Part shown: one piece after another, positions 1 to 9,963 of the stretch
Layout of the letters: each line of letters begins with the position of its first letter
How positions within the stretch are numbered: position 1 is the stretch's first letter
DNA from: Micromonospora sp. NBC_01699
GTDB lineage: Bacteria > Actinomycetota > Actinomycetes > Mycobacteriales > Micromonosporaceae
Direction of reading: 5' to 3'
NCBI RefSeq assembly: GCF_036250065.1
Contig: NZ_CP109199.1
Location: 1,178,001-1,242,000 of the forward strand
DNA: 64,000 nt
Notes under the pieces: generated by a model
The model's database searches: none
What the model saw: the letters and a program-made list of their open reading frames with translations, nothing else
Told to the model about the DNA's origin: nothing
Translations under genes and position numbers: made by a program

Positions 1-585
1 CGCCGTCGGGATGCCGTAACGGCGGCCGGCGGCCAGGTTGGAGGTGAAGCCGAAACCGGCCAGGTACGCCGACCGGGCGGCGGCGACCGCGGCCTCCTCG
101 TGCGCCCGCCGGGAACCCATCTCGATCACCGTACGGCCACGGGCGGCGGTCACCATCCGGGCCGCCGCGGCGGCGATCGCACAGTCGTGGTTGAGCACCG
201 ACAGGGCCAGCGTCTCCAGCACCACGCACTCGGCGAAGGTGCCCGAGACGGTCAGGATCGGCGAACCGGGAAAGAACAGCTCACCCTCGGCGTACCCCTC
301 GATGTCGCCGGTGAAGCGGAACCGGGACAGCCAGGCGGCGGTCTGCTCGTCCACCACCCCGGCCGTACGCAGCCAGTCCACCTCGGCGGCATCGAAGCGG
401 AACTCCCTGATCAGCTCCACCAGGCGGGCCGTGCCGGCGACCACGCCGTACCGACGGCCGGTGGGCAGCCGGCGGGTGAACACCTCGAAGACGCACTGGC
501 GGTCGGCGGTGCCGTCCTTGAGAGCGGCACTGACCATGGTCAGCTCGTAGTGGTCGGTCAGCAACGAGGAATGGGGATTGCTCAC
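1..585 (-). CDS. pncB: Nicotinate phosphoribosyltransferase, N-terminal part
   Basis: The gene runs off the left edge, so only the first 195 residues are visible. The enzyme joins nicotinate to PRPP to give nicotinate mononucleotide in NAD salvage, in the cytoplasm. The start is a GTG, followed by a typical family N-terminus (TDHYELTMVSAALKDG), then the phenylalanine-rich FRFTGDIEGYAEGELFFPGSP stretch and the E-MGSRRAHEEAAVAAAR segment of the PRPP-binding barrel. Its leftward orientation next to clpS and aosR matches pncB1 (Rv1330c) in M. tuberculosis, which supports the assignment. A large LuxR gene lies 53 bp upstream on the same strand, so co-transcription is possible. Confidence 0.93.
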   Translation of the reverse strand, partial: MSNPHSSLLTDHYELTMVSAALKDGTADRQCVFEVFTRRLPTGRRYGVVAGTARLVELIREFRFDAAEVDWLRTAGVVDEQTAAWLSRFRFTGDIEGYAEGELFFPGSPILTVSGTFAECVVLETLALSVLNHDCAIAAAAARMVTAARGRTVIEMGSRRAHEEAAVAAARSAYLAGFGFTSNLAAGRRYGIPTA

Positions 586-638
586 CGGTCCAGACTAAGG
601 GTGTGCCGTTTCGGGCGGGATGGCATGACCACAGGCGT

Positions 639-3332
639 TCATCCAGTGGTCTTGCCGTCGTGGTCCGGAAGGGCCCGCAACGCCGGCCACAGTTCCCCGC
701 GCCCGGTGACGCCGAGCTTGGTGTAGACCCGCTGAAGATGGTTCTCCACCGTGCGGGTGGAGATGTAGAGCTGCTCCGCGATGTTGCGGCTCGGTATGCC
801 ACCGGCGGCCAGCCGGGCGATCTGCCGCTCCCGATCGGTCAGCGCCGGCTGCTCGGCGGTCAGCGCCGGAGTGCGTACGTCCTCGCAGCGCTCCAGCAGC
901 GCGCTCAGCCGTACGGTGGCCTCGTGCGCGCGCGGCGACTTGGCCTCGCGGAGCCGGGCCACCGCCATCGCCGTCGCCTCGGCGGCGAACAGCGTCAGCT
1001 CCAGTTCCTCGAAGCTGGCCGCGACCGTGAGCAGGTCGTCGCCGGAGCGGGCCACCACCGCCCGGCCGTGCCGGGCCAGCAGCGGCGGCAGCGCGCCCTC
1101 GACAGTCTCGGTCAGCTCGGTGAGCCGGTTCGCCACGGTCTGCCGTCGACCCTCCCGGGTGGCCCGACCGATCTCCCGGTCGGCCCGGTCCAGCCGGACC
1201 AGGTCGTGCAGGGCCAGCACCTCGTGCCCGCCGAGCCGGTGCTCGCGCAGCTGCTCGACCAGCTTGCCGAGGTTGGCGGCGGCGCCGTCGAGGTCACCGG
1301 TCGCCGCCAGCACCGCGGCCCGCGCCTGCTCCCGCCACGGGTAGAGGATCGCCATACCGGGCGTGTGCGCCCGGTCGGACGCGCCCATCGCGTCGATGGC
1401 CGTGGCGGTGTCGCCGCACAGGGCCGCCGCGTGGGCCCGTTCGGCGTGCGCCAGACCGGCGAAGACCGGGCTGGTGGCGAGCACCGCGCAGGCGTCCGTG
1501 CTGCTCCGGAACGCCTCCGCGGTCCGGCCGCGCAGTCGGGCCGCCTGGGCGCGCAGGATGGACAGATAGCCGGAGCCGAGCCGGAAGTCCCCGGCCACCG
1601 CCAGGTCGGCGAACTCGGCGGCCACTATCGCGTCGATGCCGTGCAGGTCACCGGCGAGCGCGAGCCGGGTGCCCCGAGCCAGTTCCAGCGCGAGTTGCAG
1701 GTACGGCATGTCGTTACGCCACAGCGCGGCCTCCGCCTCCACCCCGGCGACCGCCCGACCGCTGTGCAGCAGTTCACCCCGGGCCGCCTGAAGGTGCGCG
1801 ATCGTGCACCGGGCCAGCCCACGGGCGGCCAGGGTGGCCGCCGGCCGGTCCAGCACGGCCCGGCTCAACCGCAGCGCCTCGGCGAAGTCGAGCTGGTGCA
1901 GGCGCATGATCGCCTCGAATGCGCGTACCCGGGCGCGGGCCGGCGGGTCGGTGAGCTGCTCGGCGGCGGCCGATATCTCCTTCACCGTCGACTGCTGGCT
2001 CAGCCCCCAGTAGGTCACCATCCCGCGTACGGTCAGCCACCGGCCGCGTCGTTGGTCGGAGTCGATCTCCTCGGCGGCGACGTCGAGGATCGAGATCGCC
2101 TTGTCCGGCTGGTCGTTGAACATCAGGATGGTGGCGAGCAGTTCGGCGGCATCGAACCCGCCGCCGTTGTCCAGCGCGGCCTGGGCCAGCCGGGAGGCGA
2201 GCGGTACGTCGAACCGGCCGAACGCCTGCCCGGCCGCGTGGATCAGCAGGACGGCGTCCTGCGGGGTGTCGGAGTCGAGCCGCCAGACGGTCAGCCGCAG
2301 CAGGTCGTCGCGGCGTTTCTTGCCGGCCTGTTCGAACAGGTCGGCGAGTTCTTCCTTGAGTCGCCGGGCTCGCGTCGCCGGGCACTTCTTACGGACCAGG
2401 TCGCCGTAGAGCGGGTGGGCCAGCCGTACGTCGGTGCGGCGGTCGTCGCGCCGTTCGCGGATCAGGCCCCGCTCCATGGCCGTGTCCACGTCGGCCTCGT
2501 CGGTGGCCTTCTGGAGCAGCTTCAGCCCGATCGGTTCGCCGAAGGCGACCAGTTCGAGGACCCGGCCCACGCCCGGACTGAGCGCGCCGATCCGGGTGTC
2601 GATCAGCTGCTCCAGGCTCGGGGCCATCGCCACCGGAGCGGTCCGGGTCCAGGTCCAGGTGCCGAACTCGCTCTCCACCAGCTCGTTGCCGGTCATCGCG
2701 GCGAGCACCAGTTCGCGCAGCATCAGCGCGTTGCCCTGGGCGTACCGGTAGAGCCGGTCGGCGGAGATGCGGTCGAGTTGGCCGCCGAGCATCTCGTTGA
2801 GCAGCCGGTGCGCCTCGGGCAGCCCCATCGGGGGCAGGTCGATGTGCTCGACCAGGTCGTCCCTCCACAGTGCCCGGATCGACGACGGGATCTCCTCGCC
2901 GCTGCGGACCGTGCAGAGCACCTTGGCGTTCTCCGCGTGCGCGATCAGGTAGACCAGCGCGGCCGAGGACTGGTCGAGCAGGTGGGCGTCGTCGATGGCG
3001 AGCACAATGGTCCGCCCGGCGGCCTGCTGGTGCAGCGCGTCGAGCGCCCAGCGCAGTACGCCCGCGCCGGTGAGTCCGGCCGGTTGGTCGGCGGGCAGCA
3101 CCTGGGCCAGCCCACCGAACGGCAGGCCGCTGGTGGCGATGTTGCCGGAGGTCCGCCAGACCGCGTACCGGTCCTGCGGCAGGAGTTTGACGGCCTCCCG
3201 GAGGAGTCTGCTCTTGCCGATCCCGGCGTCGCCCCTGAGAATGACCCCTCGACCGCGTGAATTGGTGGCGGCGGCGGTCAGGCGGTCGAGTTCAGCCGAG
3301 CGGCCGACGAAGTTCCACAGAGGCATCGCCAT
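639..3332 (-). CDS. LuxR-family transcriptional regulator, large ATP-binding (LAL/MalT-like)
   Basis: The protein has 897 residues and the layout of large ATP-binding LuxR regulators. An N-terminal AAA-type ATPase has a Walker A motif (GDAGIGKSRLL, about residues 26-36) and a Walker B-like ALAIDDAHLLD segment. A long helical repeat middle follows, then a C-terminal LuxR helix-turn-helix (LTDRERQIARLAAGG, then RTVENHLQRVYTKLG). Such proteins are ATP-dependent activators of catabolic or antibiotic genes; the inducer cannot be read from sequence. The ATG at 3332 is chosen because it directly precedes the ATPase domain. The frame stays open upstream to about 5513, but there it is antisense to the next gene. 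It diverges from the GTPase-like gene at 3537 and lies just upstream of pncB. Confidence 0.88.
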   Translation of the reverse strand: MAMPLWNFVGRSAELDRLTAAATNSRGRGVILRGDAGIGKSRLLREAVKLLPQDRYAVWRTSGNIATSGLPFGGLAQVLPADQPAGLTGAGVLRWALDALHQQAAGRTIVLAIDDAHLLDQSSAALVYLIAHAENAKVLCTVRSGEEIPSSIRALWRDDLVEHIDLPPMGLPEAHRLLNEMLGGQLDRISADRLYRYAQGNALMLRELVLAAMTGNELVESEFGTWTWTRTAPVAMAPSLEQLIDTRIGALSPGVGRVLELVAFGEPIGLKLLQKATDEADVDTAMERGLIRERRDDRRTDVRLAHPLYGDLVRKKCPATRARRLKEELADLFEQAGKKRRDDLLRLTVWRLDSDTPQDAVLLIHAAGQAFGRFDVPLASRLAQAALDNGGGFDAAELLATILMFNDQPDKAISILDVAAEEIDSDQRRGRWLTVRGMVTYWGLSQQSTVKEISAAAEQLTDPPARARVRAFEAIMRLHQLDFAEALRLSRAVLDRPAATLAARGLARCTIAHLQAARGELLHSGRAVAGVEAEAALWRNDMPYLQLALELARGTRLALAGDLHGIDAIVAAEFADLAVAGDFRLGSGYLSILRAQAARLRGRTAEAFRSSTDACAVLATSPVFAGLAHAERAHAAALCGDTATAIDAMGASDRAHTPGMAILYPWREQARAAVLAATGDLDGAAANLGKLVEQLREHRLGGHEVLALHDLVRLDRADREIGRATREGRRQTVANRLTELTETVEGALPPLLARHGRAVVARSGDDLLTVAASFEELELTLFAAEATAMAVARLREAKSPRAHEATVRLSALLERCEDVRTPALTAEQPALTDRERQIARLAAGGIPSRNIAEQLYISTRTVENHLQRVYTKLGVTGRGELWPALRALPDHDGKTTG

Positions 3333-3536
3333 CCACGCAGCATATCGATCTGACTCGTTCCAGGTGCGATCCGCGACGCGCCGGAGTTGAGTAGGGCCAC
3401 GCTGACCGATGAGTAACAAAGTTCCTCGCAGCGTGCGGGTATCGACACGTAGCGTTCTCTCCGCCGGTGTGAATGCCGGACTCGTACCTGTCCGACGTGA
3501 TCCGCCGGACCCGCCATTGGTCAGGGAGGCCGCCGC

Positions 3537-5174
3537 ATGGAGTCCGGCCCGCGGTACAGCAGCACCGGTTCCGGCCGCCCGGTCCGTACCTTCGACGGCT
3601 CCGCGACCGGCCCGGACCGGCCGCGGGACACGCCGGGCCCGGCAGCGGTACGCCCGGAGCCCGGCACCGCGCCGACCCGCCCCGGACGGCCACGGGTCGA
3701 CGAGGCGCTGGTCGACGCCGCACCCGACGAACCGCTGGCGGTGGTGGCCGTCGGTCCCGCCGGAGCCGGTCGCGCCGCCGTCATCGCCGCCCTGCTCGGC
3801 GCGGACGAGACCGACCTGCGCGTGCCGGAGGGCAGCTACCTGGTGGTCCGCCACGGCCGACGGGTCACCGGCGCGGCCTACGTCCCCGGCTACCGGGACC
3901 CGCACGGCTACGCCACCGACGGCGGTCCGGCCCTGGCTCGCCCGCCCCGCCGGGTGGAAATGACCCGTCCCGAACCACTGTTGCGCCGCTTCGACCTGGT
4001 CAACGTGCCGGACACCGGCGATCTCGGGCTGGCCGGCAACCGGGTCCTGCTCGACGTGGTCGAACGAGCCGGTGCGCTGCTCTTCGTGATCGCCGCCGAC
4101 CAGTGTCTGGGCGTCGCCGACCTGGACCTGCTCACCCAGGTAGCACAGGGCGAGGCGAGGGTCTTCTTCGCGGTGACGCCCGGCGCGGACGGCTGGCCGG
4201 AGGTCGGCGGCGGTGCCGGGTCGGGCCCGTCGCACCCGGACGACGACCTCGGGCCGGAGATCGGCTATCTGCTCGACCCGGCCGGTCCCAGCCCCACGAG
4301 CATCATCCTCGACGCCCACCGGGCGGCCCTGCTGGCCGCCGTGCCGGTGCTGGCCGACGCCGGCTGGTTCGCCCTGGACCCGCGGGGCGGGTACACCGGA
4401 CAGTTGCGTGACGCGCTGACCGTCTGGGCGGAGCGGGAGGCGATGCGACGGATCGCGGCGAATCCGCCGGTGCCCCCGAACGCGGGCCGTACGGTGCGGG
4501 TCGCGCCGACCGAGCCGGACTCGGACTGGGCCGACTGGCTCGACCGGGAGGTGCACACCCGCGCCCACCGGCTCCGCCAGCACCTCGCGCTCGAACTCGC
4601 CCACATCCACCTGCGGTGTGTGCAGGAACTCGTCTTCGGTGGCGGCTGCCGGGCCCTGCCGGCGGCGCTGGACCGGGAACTGCACGCGCTGTCGCTGCGC
4701 GCGGTCGCCGAGTCCGACCGGGGCGTGGAGCGGATCCTGACCGAGACCCTCACCCGCGTCTTCGGCGAGGAGCCGGACGAGGCCGTACGTCGGCGGGTCG
4801 CGGTCGCCGTACGGTGGGGTATCGCCGAGGAGCGCGGCGGGCGCGAACTGGCCCGGGTGTTGCTCGTCACGAGCACCGGCGGGGTCGCCGCGGTCACCGG
4901 CGCACAGGCGGTGTCGGCGCTGGCGGTGTACCCCGGTGAGCTCGGTGGGCTGGTCCTGCCGCCGATCGGCGCCGGCCTGTCCGGCGGCTGCTACCAGCAC
5001 TGGCGCGGCCCGGCGAACGCCGACACGCCCAAGGCCCGGTCCTGGCTCCAGCGGGCGCTGCGGGAGGTCGAGCTGGAGCTGGCCCGCGAGCTGACCCGGC
5101 GGTTCGAGGCGGTCCAGGTGTCCCTGGGTACGGTGCTGGGCGACGCCGTCGAACACGGCATCCTGCTCGCCTAG
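3537..5174 (+). CDS. Dynamin-like protein with degenerate GTPase motifs, hypothetical
   Basis: The product is 545 residues. After a Pro/Arg-rich N-terminus of about 60 residues comes a P-loop-like segment, GPAGAGRAA (residues 73-81), in which the Walker A Lys is Arg79 and the following Ser/Thr is Ala80. A G3-like VNVPDTGDLG follows, then a hydrophobic LLFVIAADQ strand, as in dynamin-family GTPases. No N/TKxD G4 motif is visible where one would be expected (FFAVTPGADG). The C-terminal half is helical, with a Gly/Ala-rich hydrophobic stretch near residues 450-480 that could touch membrane. The ATG follows a GGGAGG ribosome site. Known: dynamin-like proteins remodel membranes. Inferred: this one probably does not hydrolyse GTP normally. 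It sits between a divergent LuxR gene and clpS. Confidence 0.7.
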   Translation: MESGPRYSSTGSGRPVRTFDGSATGPDRPRDTPGPAAVRPEPGTAPTRPGRPRVDEALVDAAPDEPLAVVAVGPAGAGRAAVIAALLGADETDLRVPEGSYLVVRHGRRVTGAAYVPGYRDPHGYATDGGPALARPPRRVEMTRPEPLLRRFDLVNVPDTGDLGLAGNRVLLDVVERAGALLFVIAADQCLGVADLDLLTQVAQGEARVFFAVTPGADGWPEVGGGAGSGPSHPDDDLGPEIGYLLDPAGPSPTSIILDAHRAALLAAVPVLADAGWFALDPRGGYTGQLRDALTVWAEREAMRRIAANPPVPPNAGRTVRVAPTEPDSDWADWLDREVHTRAHRLRQHLALELAHIHLRCVQELVFGGGCRALPAALDRELHALSLRAVAESDRGVERILTETLTRVFGEEPDEAVRRRVAVAVRWGIAEERGGRELARVLLVTSTGGVAAVTGAQAVSALAVYPGELGGLVLPPIGAGLSGGCYQHWRGPANADTPKARSWLQRALREVELELARELTRRFEAVQVSLGTVLGDAVEHGILLA

Positions 5175-5267
5175 CGGCGTCCCGTCGTCGGCCCGTGACC
5201 GGCCGAGCGCCAACTTCCGGACACCGGCGGCGTTCCGGTTCAACAGTTCCCGTGGGGCAGTGGCACG

Positions 5268-5567
5268 ATGGAGGGCATGGCGGCTCCCCAGATCGCACCA
5301 GTCGAGACGCCGGCCACCGAGGAGGTGCCGGTTGCCGACCGGGCCTGGGTCACCATCGTCTGGGACGATCCGGTGAACCTGATGTCGTACGTCACCTGGG
5401 TGTTGCAGAAACTCTTCGGCTACAGCCACGAGAAGGCCGAGCAGCTCATGCTCGACGTACACCACAAGGGCCGGGCGGTGGTGTCCAGCGGCGCCCGTGA
5501 GCGGATGGAGCACGACGCGTCACAGTTGCACGCGTACGGACTGTGGGCGACGGTCGACCAATCGTGA
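5268..5567 (+). CDS. clpS: ATP-dependent Clp protease adaptor ClpS
   Basis: A protein of about 99 residues that fits the ClpS family: a short disordered N-terminus, then [20 protein letters not shown] (the N-degron pocket region), a [18 protein letters not shown] segment and a C-terminal strand. ClpS binds proteins bearing N-end-rule residues and hands them to ClpC/ClpA for degradation by ClpP in the cytoplasm. The start could be the ATG at 5268 or the one at 5277. A GGAGGG lies between them but is too close to the second ATG for ideal spacing. It is followed after 57 bp by the DUF2017 gene, the standard actinobacterial arrangement. Confidence 0.95.
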   Translation: MEGMAAPQIAPVETPATEEVPVADRAWVTIVWDDPVNLMSYVTWVLQKLFGYSHEKAEQLMLDVHHKGRAVVSSGARERMEHDASQLHAYGLWATVDQS

Positions 5568-5624
5568 ATAGTGGGCACGAGCGGATCGGGTCGGCCGGGC
5601 GCACGAGGGCAGCGGGGAATCGGA

Positions 5625-6125
5625 GTGAGCATGTTCCGTCGGTACGGCGAACACTGCGTGGCCACGTTCGCCGCAGACGAGGTACGGGTGCTGCGCAAGG
5701 TCGCCGCCGAGGTGGTGGGCCTGCTCACCGACGGCTTCGACCATGACGACCCGGTGGTCGGCCGGCTTTTCCCGGACATCTACCCCGAGGATCCGACCAA
5801 CTCGGCCGAGTTCCGCCGCTACACCGAGGGCGACCTGAAGACCGGCAAGATCGACCAGGCCGGGGCAATCCTGGCCGGGCTGCCGCCGGAGTCCGGCGGT
5901 GAGGTACGTCTGGACGCCGAGGCGGCCGAGGCGTGGCTGCGCGCCCTCAACGACGCCCGGCTGGCGATGGGCGTACGGCTGGAGATCAAGGACGGCACCG
6001 ACCTGGGTGACGAACTCGACCAGGCCATCCTCCAGGACCCGACATCGAGCCGGGTGTTCCAGCTCTCCGTCTACGCCTACCTGGGCTACCTCCAGGAGTC
6101 CCTGCTCAACGCCCTGGTCGACTAG
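5625..6125 (+). CDS. aosR: DUF2017 family protein, AosR-like redox regulator
   Basis: A protein of about 166 residues matching the DUF2017 family, which follows clpS in most actinobacteria. Visible features are the start MFRRYGEHCVATF, a helical core (EVRVLRKVAAEVVGLL) and a C-terminal YLGYLQESLLNALV. The M. tuberculosis homologue (Rv1332, AosR) has been described as a redox-responsive regulator of the mec-cysO-cysM genes; that is family knowledge, not something visible here. Cys8 of the ATG-initiated form is the only cysteine. The start is either GTG at 5625 or ATG at 5631, both behind GGGGAATCGGA. The gene ends just before a strong hairpin shared with the converging aldo/keto reductase gene. 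Confidence 0.85.
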   Translation: MSMFRRYGEHCVATFAADEVRVLRKVAAEVVGLLTDGFDHDDPVVGRLFPDIYPEDPTNSAEFRRYTEGDLKTGKIDQAGAILAGLPPESGGEVRLDAEAAEAWLRALNDARLAMGVRLEIKDGTDLGDELDQAILQDPTSSRVFQLSVYAYLGYLQESLLNALVD

Positions 6126-6136
6126 GCGGGACACGT

Positions 6137-6174
6137 GCCGAAGGGCTCCGGGCGGGAACCCGGGGCCCTTCGGC
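6137..6174. terminator. Bidirectional hairpin terminator
   Basis: A 16-bp stem (6137-6152 pairing with 6159-6174, one G-U wobble) with a 6-nt loop sits exactly between the convergent ends of aosR (6125) and the aldo/keto reductase gene (6185). There is no long T run, as is common for high-GC actinobacterial terminators. Confidence 0.8.
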
Positions 6175-6184
6175 GTGACCGTGC

Positions 6185-7048
6185 TCAGCCGAAGGTGAGA
6201 GCGGCCAGCTCGTCGTCGTCCAGGGTCAGCGCCGAGGCGGCCACCGAGTCGAGGATCGACTCCGGCCGGCTCGCGCCGGGGATCGGGATGACCACCGGCG
6301 ACTGGGCCAGGTGCCAGGCCAGGCAGATCTGCTGCGGGCTGACGCCCCGCGAGGCGGCGACGTCGGCGAACGGCTGGAACCGGCTGCCCAGCTCGGCCGC
6401 CTGGGCGATTCCGCCCAGCGGCGACCAGGGCAGGAACGCGATGCCCAACTCGTCGCAGAGCAGCAGCTCCGGCTCGGAGCTGCGGAATGCGGGCGAGAAC
6501 TGGTTCTGCACCGAGACCAGCCGGCCGCCGAGGATCTCCTGCGCCTGCCGGATCTGGTCCGGGTTGGCGTTGGAGATGCCGGCCATCTGGATCTTGCCCT
6601 CGTCCAGCAGGTCGCGTACGGCACCGACCGAGTCGGCGTACGGGACCGAGGGGTCGGGGCGGTGGTGCTGGTAGAGGCCGATCGAGTCGACCCCGAGGCG
6701 CTTGAGCGACGCCTCGCAGGCCGCCCGGAGGTGCTCCGGTCGGCCGTTGGTCAGCCAGTTGCCGTCGCCCGGCCGGTACATCCCGCCCTTCGTGGCGACG
6801 AGGACGTCCGAGGTGTCGCCACCGTAGCTGCACAGCGCGCGGGCGATCAGCGACTCGTTGTGGCCGACCTCGTCGGCGTACTGGTGGTAGGCGTTCGCGG
6901 TGTCGATCAGGGTGACACCGGCGTCGAGCGCGGCGTGGATGGTCCGGATCGACCGGCTCTCGTCCTCCGGGCGGCCCTCGATCGACATCGGCATGGCACC
7001 GAGCCCGATCGCGCTCACCTCGACGGCACCGATACGGCGGTTCTTCAT
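6185..7048 (-). CDS. Aldo/keto reductase
   Basis: A 287-residue NADPH-dependent oxidoreductase of the aldo/keto reductase superfamily. The catalytic tetrad can be placed: Asp49 and Tyr54 (LIDTANAYH), Lys87 (ATKGGM) and His129 (YQHHRPDP). The C-terminal cofactor loop is IPIPGASRPESI. The ATG at 7048 has a GGAGGG ribosome site 8 nt upstream and is preferred over an in-frame start 48 nt further out. The substrate is not predictable. It is transcribed away from mec, sharing the 129-bp region between them, and converges on aosR. It is not part of the conserved clpS-cysM set in mycobacteria, so it is probably an insertion. Confidence 0.9.
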   Translation of the reverse strand: MKNRRIGAVEVSAIGLGAMPMSIEGRPEDESRSIRTIHAALDAGVTLIDTANAYHQYADEVGHNESLIARALCSYGGDTSDVLVATKGGMYRPGDGNWLTNGRPEHLRAACEASLKRLGVDSIGLYQHHRPDPSVPYADSVGAVRDLLDEGKIQMAGISNANPDQIRQAQEILGGRLVSVQNQFSPAFRSSEPELLLCDELGIAFLPWSPLGGIAQAAELGSRFQPFADVAASRGVSPQQICLAWHLAQSPVVIPIPGASRPESILDSVAASALTLDDDELAALTFG

Positions 7049-7177
7049 GTGCGGAGCCCTCCTTGGATCACATCTCGACCAACAGCTTCCCTCCAAGTGA
7101 CCGGGTTAACCCGGTTGGGGGGTCCACCGGGTGAGGTGGCCCCGCGAGGGCGCGGAAACAGGCGGTAGGCTGGTGCC

Positions 7178-7666
7178 GTGCTGAGCATCGACCGGGCGAT
7201 CCGCGACGCGATCGTCGCGCATGCTCGTCGGGACCATCCCGACGAGGCCTGCGGTGTGGTCGCCGGCCCGGCCGGCAGCGACCGGCCGACCCGACACATC
7301 CCGATGGACAACGCCGCCCGCTCGATGACCTTCTACGAGTTCGACTCGATGGAGCACCTGCGGGTGTGGCGGGAGATGGACGACCGGGACGAGGAGCCGG
7401 TGGTGATCTACCACTCGCACACCGCGACCGAGGCGTACCCGTCCCGGACCGACGTCTCCTTCGCCGGTGAGCCGGGTGCCCACTACCTGCTGGTCTCCAC
7501 CCGTGACCCGGACGCCGAGGAGATCCGTTCGTTCCGCATCGTGGACGGCGTGGTCACCGAGGAGCCGGTCCAGGTCGTCGAGGCCGGGGTGGACCCGCAC
7601 GCCGTGCAGTCCTACATGTTCGGGCAGAGCCCGACGACGGTCGACTACGAGTGTTCCGGCCGCTGA
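7178..7666 (+). CDS. mec: JAMM/MPN+ metalloprotease, CysO-cysteine peptidase
   Basis: A 162-residue zinc metallopeptidase with a complete JAMM signature: Glu23 (DEACG), His79 and His81 (YHSHT), then Pro88-Ser89 and Asp92. In M. tuberculosis, Mec (Rv1334) releases newly made cysteine from the C-terminus of the sulfur carrier CysO; related proteases trim tails from such carriers to expose Gly-Gly. It precedes cysO and cysM on the same strand, so the three form the CysO-dependent cysteine pathway. The GTG at 7178 is used. Because the next gene, cysO, has a long C-terminal tail, this enzyme may also have a maturation role here (inference). Confidence 0.93.
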   Translation: MLSIDRAIRDAIVAHARRDHPDEACGVVAGPAGSDRPTRHIPMDNAARSMTFYEFDSMEHLRVWREMDDRDEEPVVIYHSHTATEAYPSRTDVSFAGEPGAHYLLVSTRDPDAEEIRSFRIVDGVVTEEPVQVVEAGVDPHAVQSYMFGQSPTTVDYECSGR

Positions 7667-7738
7667 CCCGTTCGCGGGTGGCGCCCTGTCCGTAGTCCCT
7701 CCTTTCCCCGAAACCGTCGCATCTCTAGGAGTAACACC

Positions 7739-9099
<1,361 letters not shown>

Positions 9100-9112
9100 C
9101 GACCGGCGCCGC

Positions 9113-9676
9113 CTACAGCGCGGCGAGGGTCACCGCCAGGTTGACGGCGAGCGGTAGCGTGGCCAGGCTCAGCATGATCCAGGGCAGTCGAGGGTGCCGG
9201 ATGGAGAGGAACGCGACCATGGTCAGCGCGACGCCGCCCAGGCCGACGCCGGCGATCATCGGTTCGTACCAGTCCGGAGCGACCCCGGCGACGATCGCCA
9301 CCAGTCCCCGCAGCCCGGTAGCGAGCCCGATCAGGCCCAGCGCGGTCGCCCAGCCGCACACACCGAGGAACTGCCGGCTGGTGCCACGCGGACCCGCGCG
9401 CCGGGTGCAGATCGGGTGGTCCGCGGTGGGCGCCGCCCAGGGCACCGGCGGTGGTGACGGGGTGAAACCGTCGCCCGGCGTGACGTACGCGGGCCGCACC
9501 GTCGCGATCGCCGTGGCGTACGCGGTCCACGGCGGGCCGGCGGCCACCGGATGACCGGTGGGCGTCGCCGGCCGGATCGCGCCGGTCGTCACCAGCGGTA
9601 CGGTGCCGAGAACGACCGTCGGCGTGGCCGTGTCCCGCTGCGGGGCGCCGGTCGTCATATCAGCCTCGGTGGGCAC
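9113..9676 (-). CDS. Small membrane protein with Pro/Thr-rich N-terminus, unknown
   Basis: The product is 187 residues and no family is recognised. The first about 95 residues are Pro/Thr/Ala-rich and probably disordered. They end in a short DHPICTRRAGPRGTSRQ basic segment, followed by three predicted membrane helices (GVCGWATALGLIGLATGL; GLVAIVAGVAP to VALTMVAFLSI; LPWIMLSLATLPLAVNL). The layout resembles small actinobacterial envelope proteins with a proline-rich cytoplasmic tail. The GTG at 9676 is chosen, with an ATG at 9658 as alternative. It lies where M. tuberculosis has rhomboid and murI, on the opposite strand, so it is a lineage-specific occupant of this site. Confidence 0.65.
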   Translation of the reverse strand: MPTEADMTTGAPQRDTATPTVVLGTVPLVTTGAIRPATPTGHPVAAGPPWTAYATAIATVRPAYVTPGDGFTPSPPPVPWAAPTADHPICTRRAGPRGTSRQFLGVCGWATALGLIGLATGLRGLVAIVAGVAPDWYEPMIAGVGLGGVALTMVAFLSIRHPRLPWIMLSLATLPLAVNLAVTLAAL

Positions 9677-9727
9677 GGTGCACCGTCCTGGTCCGGATCA
9701 TCGCCCGCCGGCACCGGCGGGCCTTGT

Positions 9728-9749
9728 CACCTGATGCAACGCTCAGGTG
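9728..9749. promoter_or_regulatory. Inverted repeat, possible operator
   Basis: CACCTGA and TCAGGTG are separated by 8 nt in the 287-bp divergent region between the membrane-protein gene (start 9676) and the hydrolase gene (start 9964). It could be a regulator-binding site. No bound factor can be named. Confidence 0.3.
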
Positions 9750-9963
9750 TGACAGGGCGTAACGGCGGGGCCGGTGAAGTCGTTCGGCCCAAGTGGGAGG
9801 CGGTGGTTGGGCCGGTGTCACCTTGGCGACAACAAGCGGCAGTTTTTTCTTGCCCCCCGGTGTCGAAGCGTAGGCTGCGCACCGTGACAGAGGCGCCGGC
9901 AGAGATCGTCTATACATTGGTCGGCGGGCTGTCCGTGACCATCGGTAACTTCAGGACGACCGG

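Noticed and set aside
603-3260. Very long open frame on the + strand opposite the LuxR gene
   Set aside because: It is antisense to a gene with clear ATPase and helix-turn-helix motifs. High-GC genes routinely leave long open antisense frames, and this one has no recognisable domain.
3333-5513. Upstream continuation of the LuxR frame to 1624 residues
   Set aside because: The extra part is antisense to the dynamin-like gene and lacks any domain. The ATPase domain starts directly at the chosen ATG.
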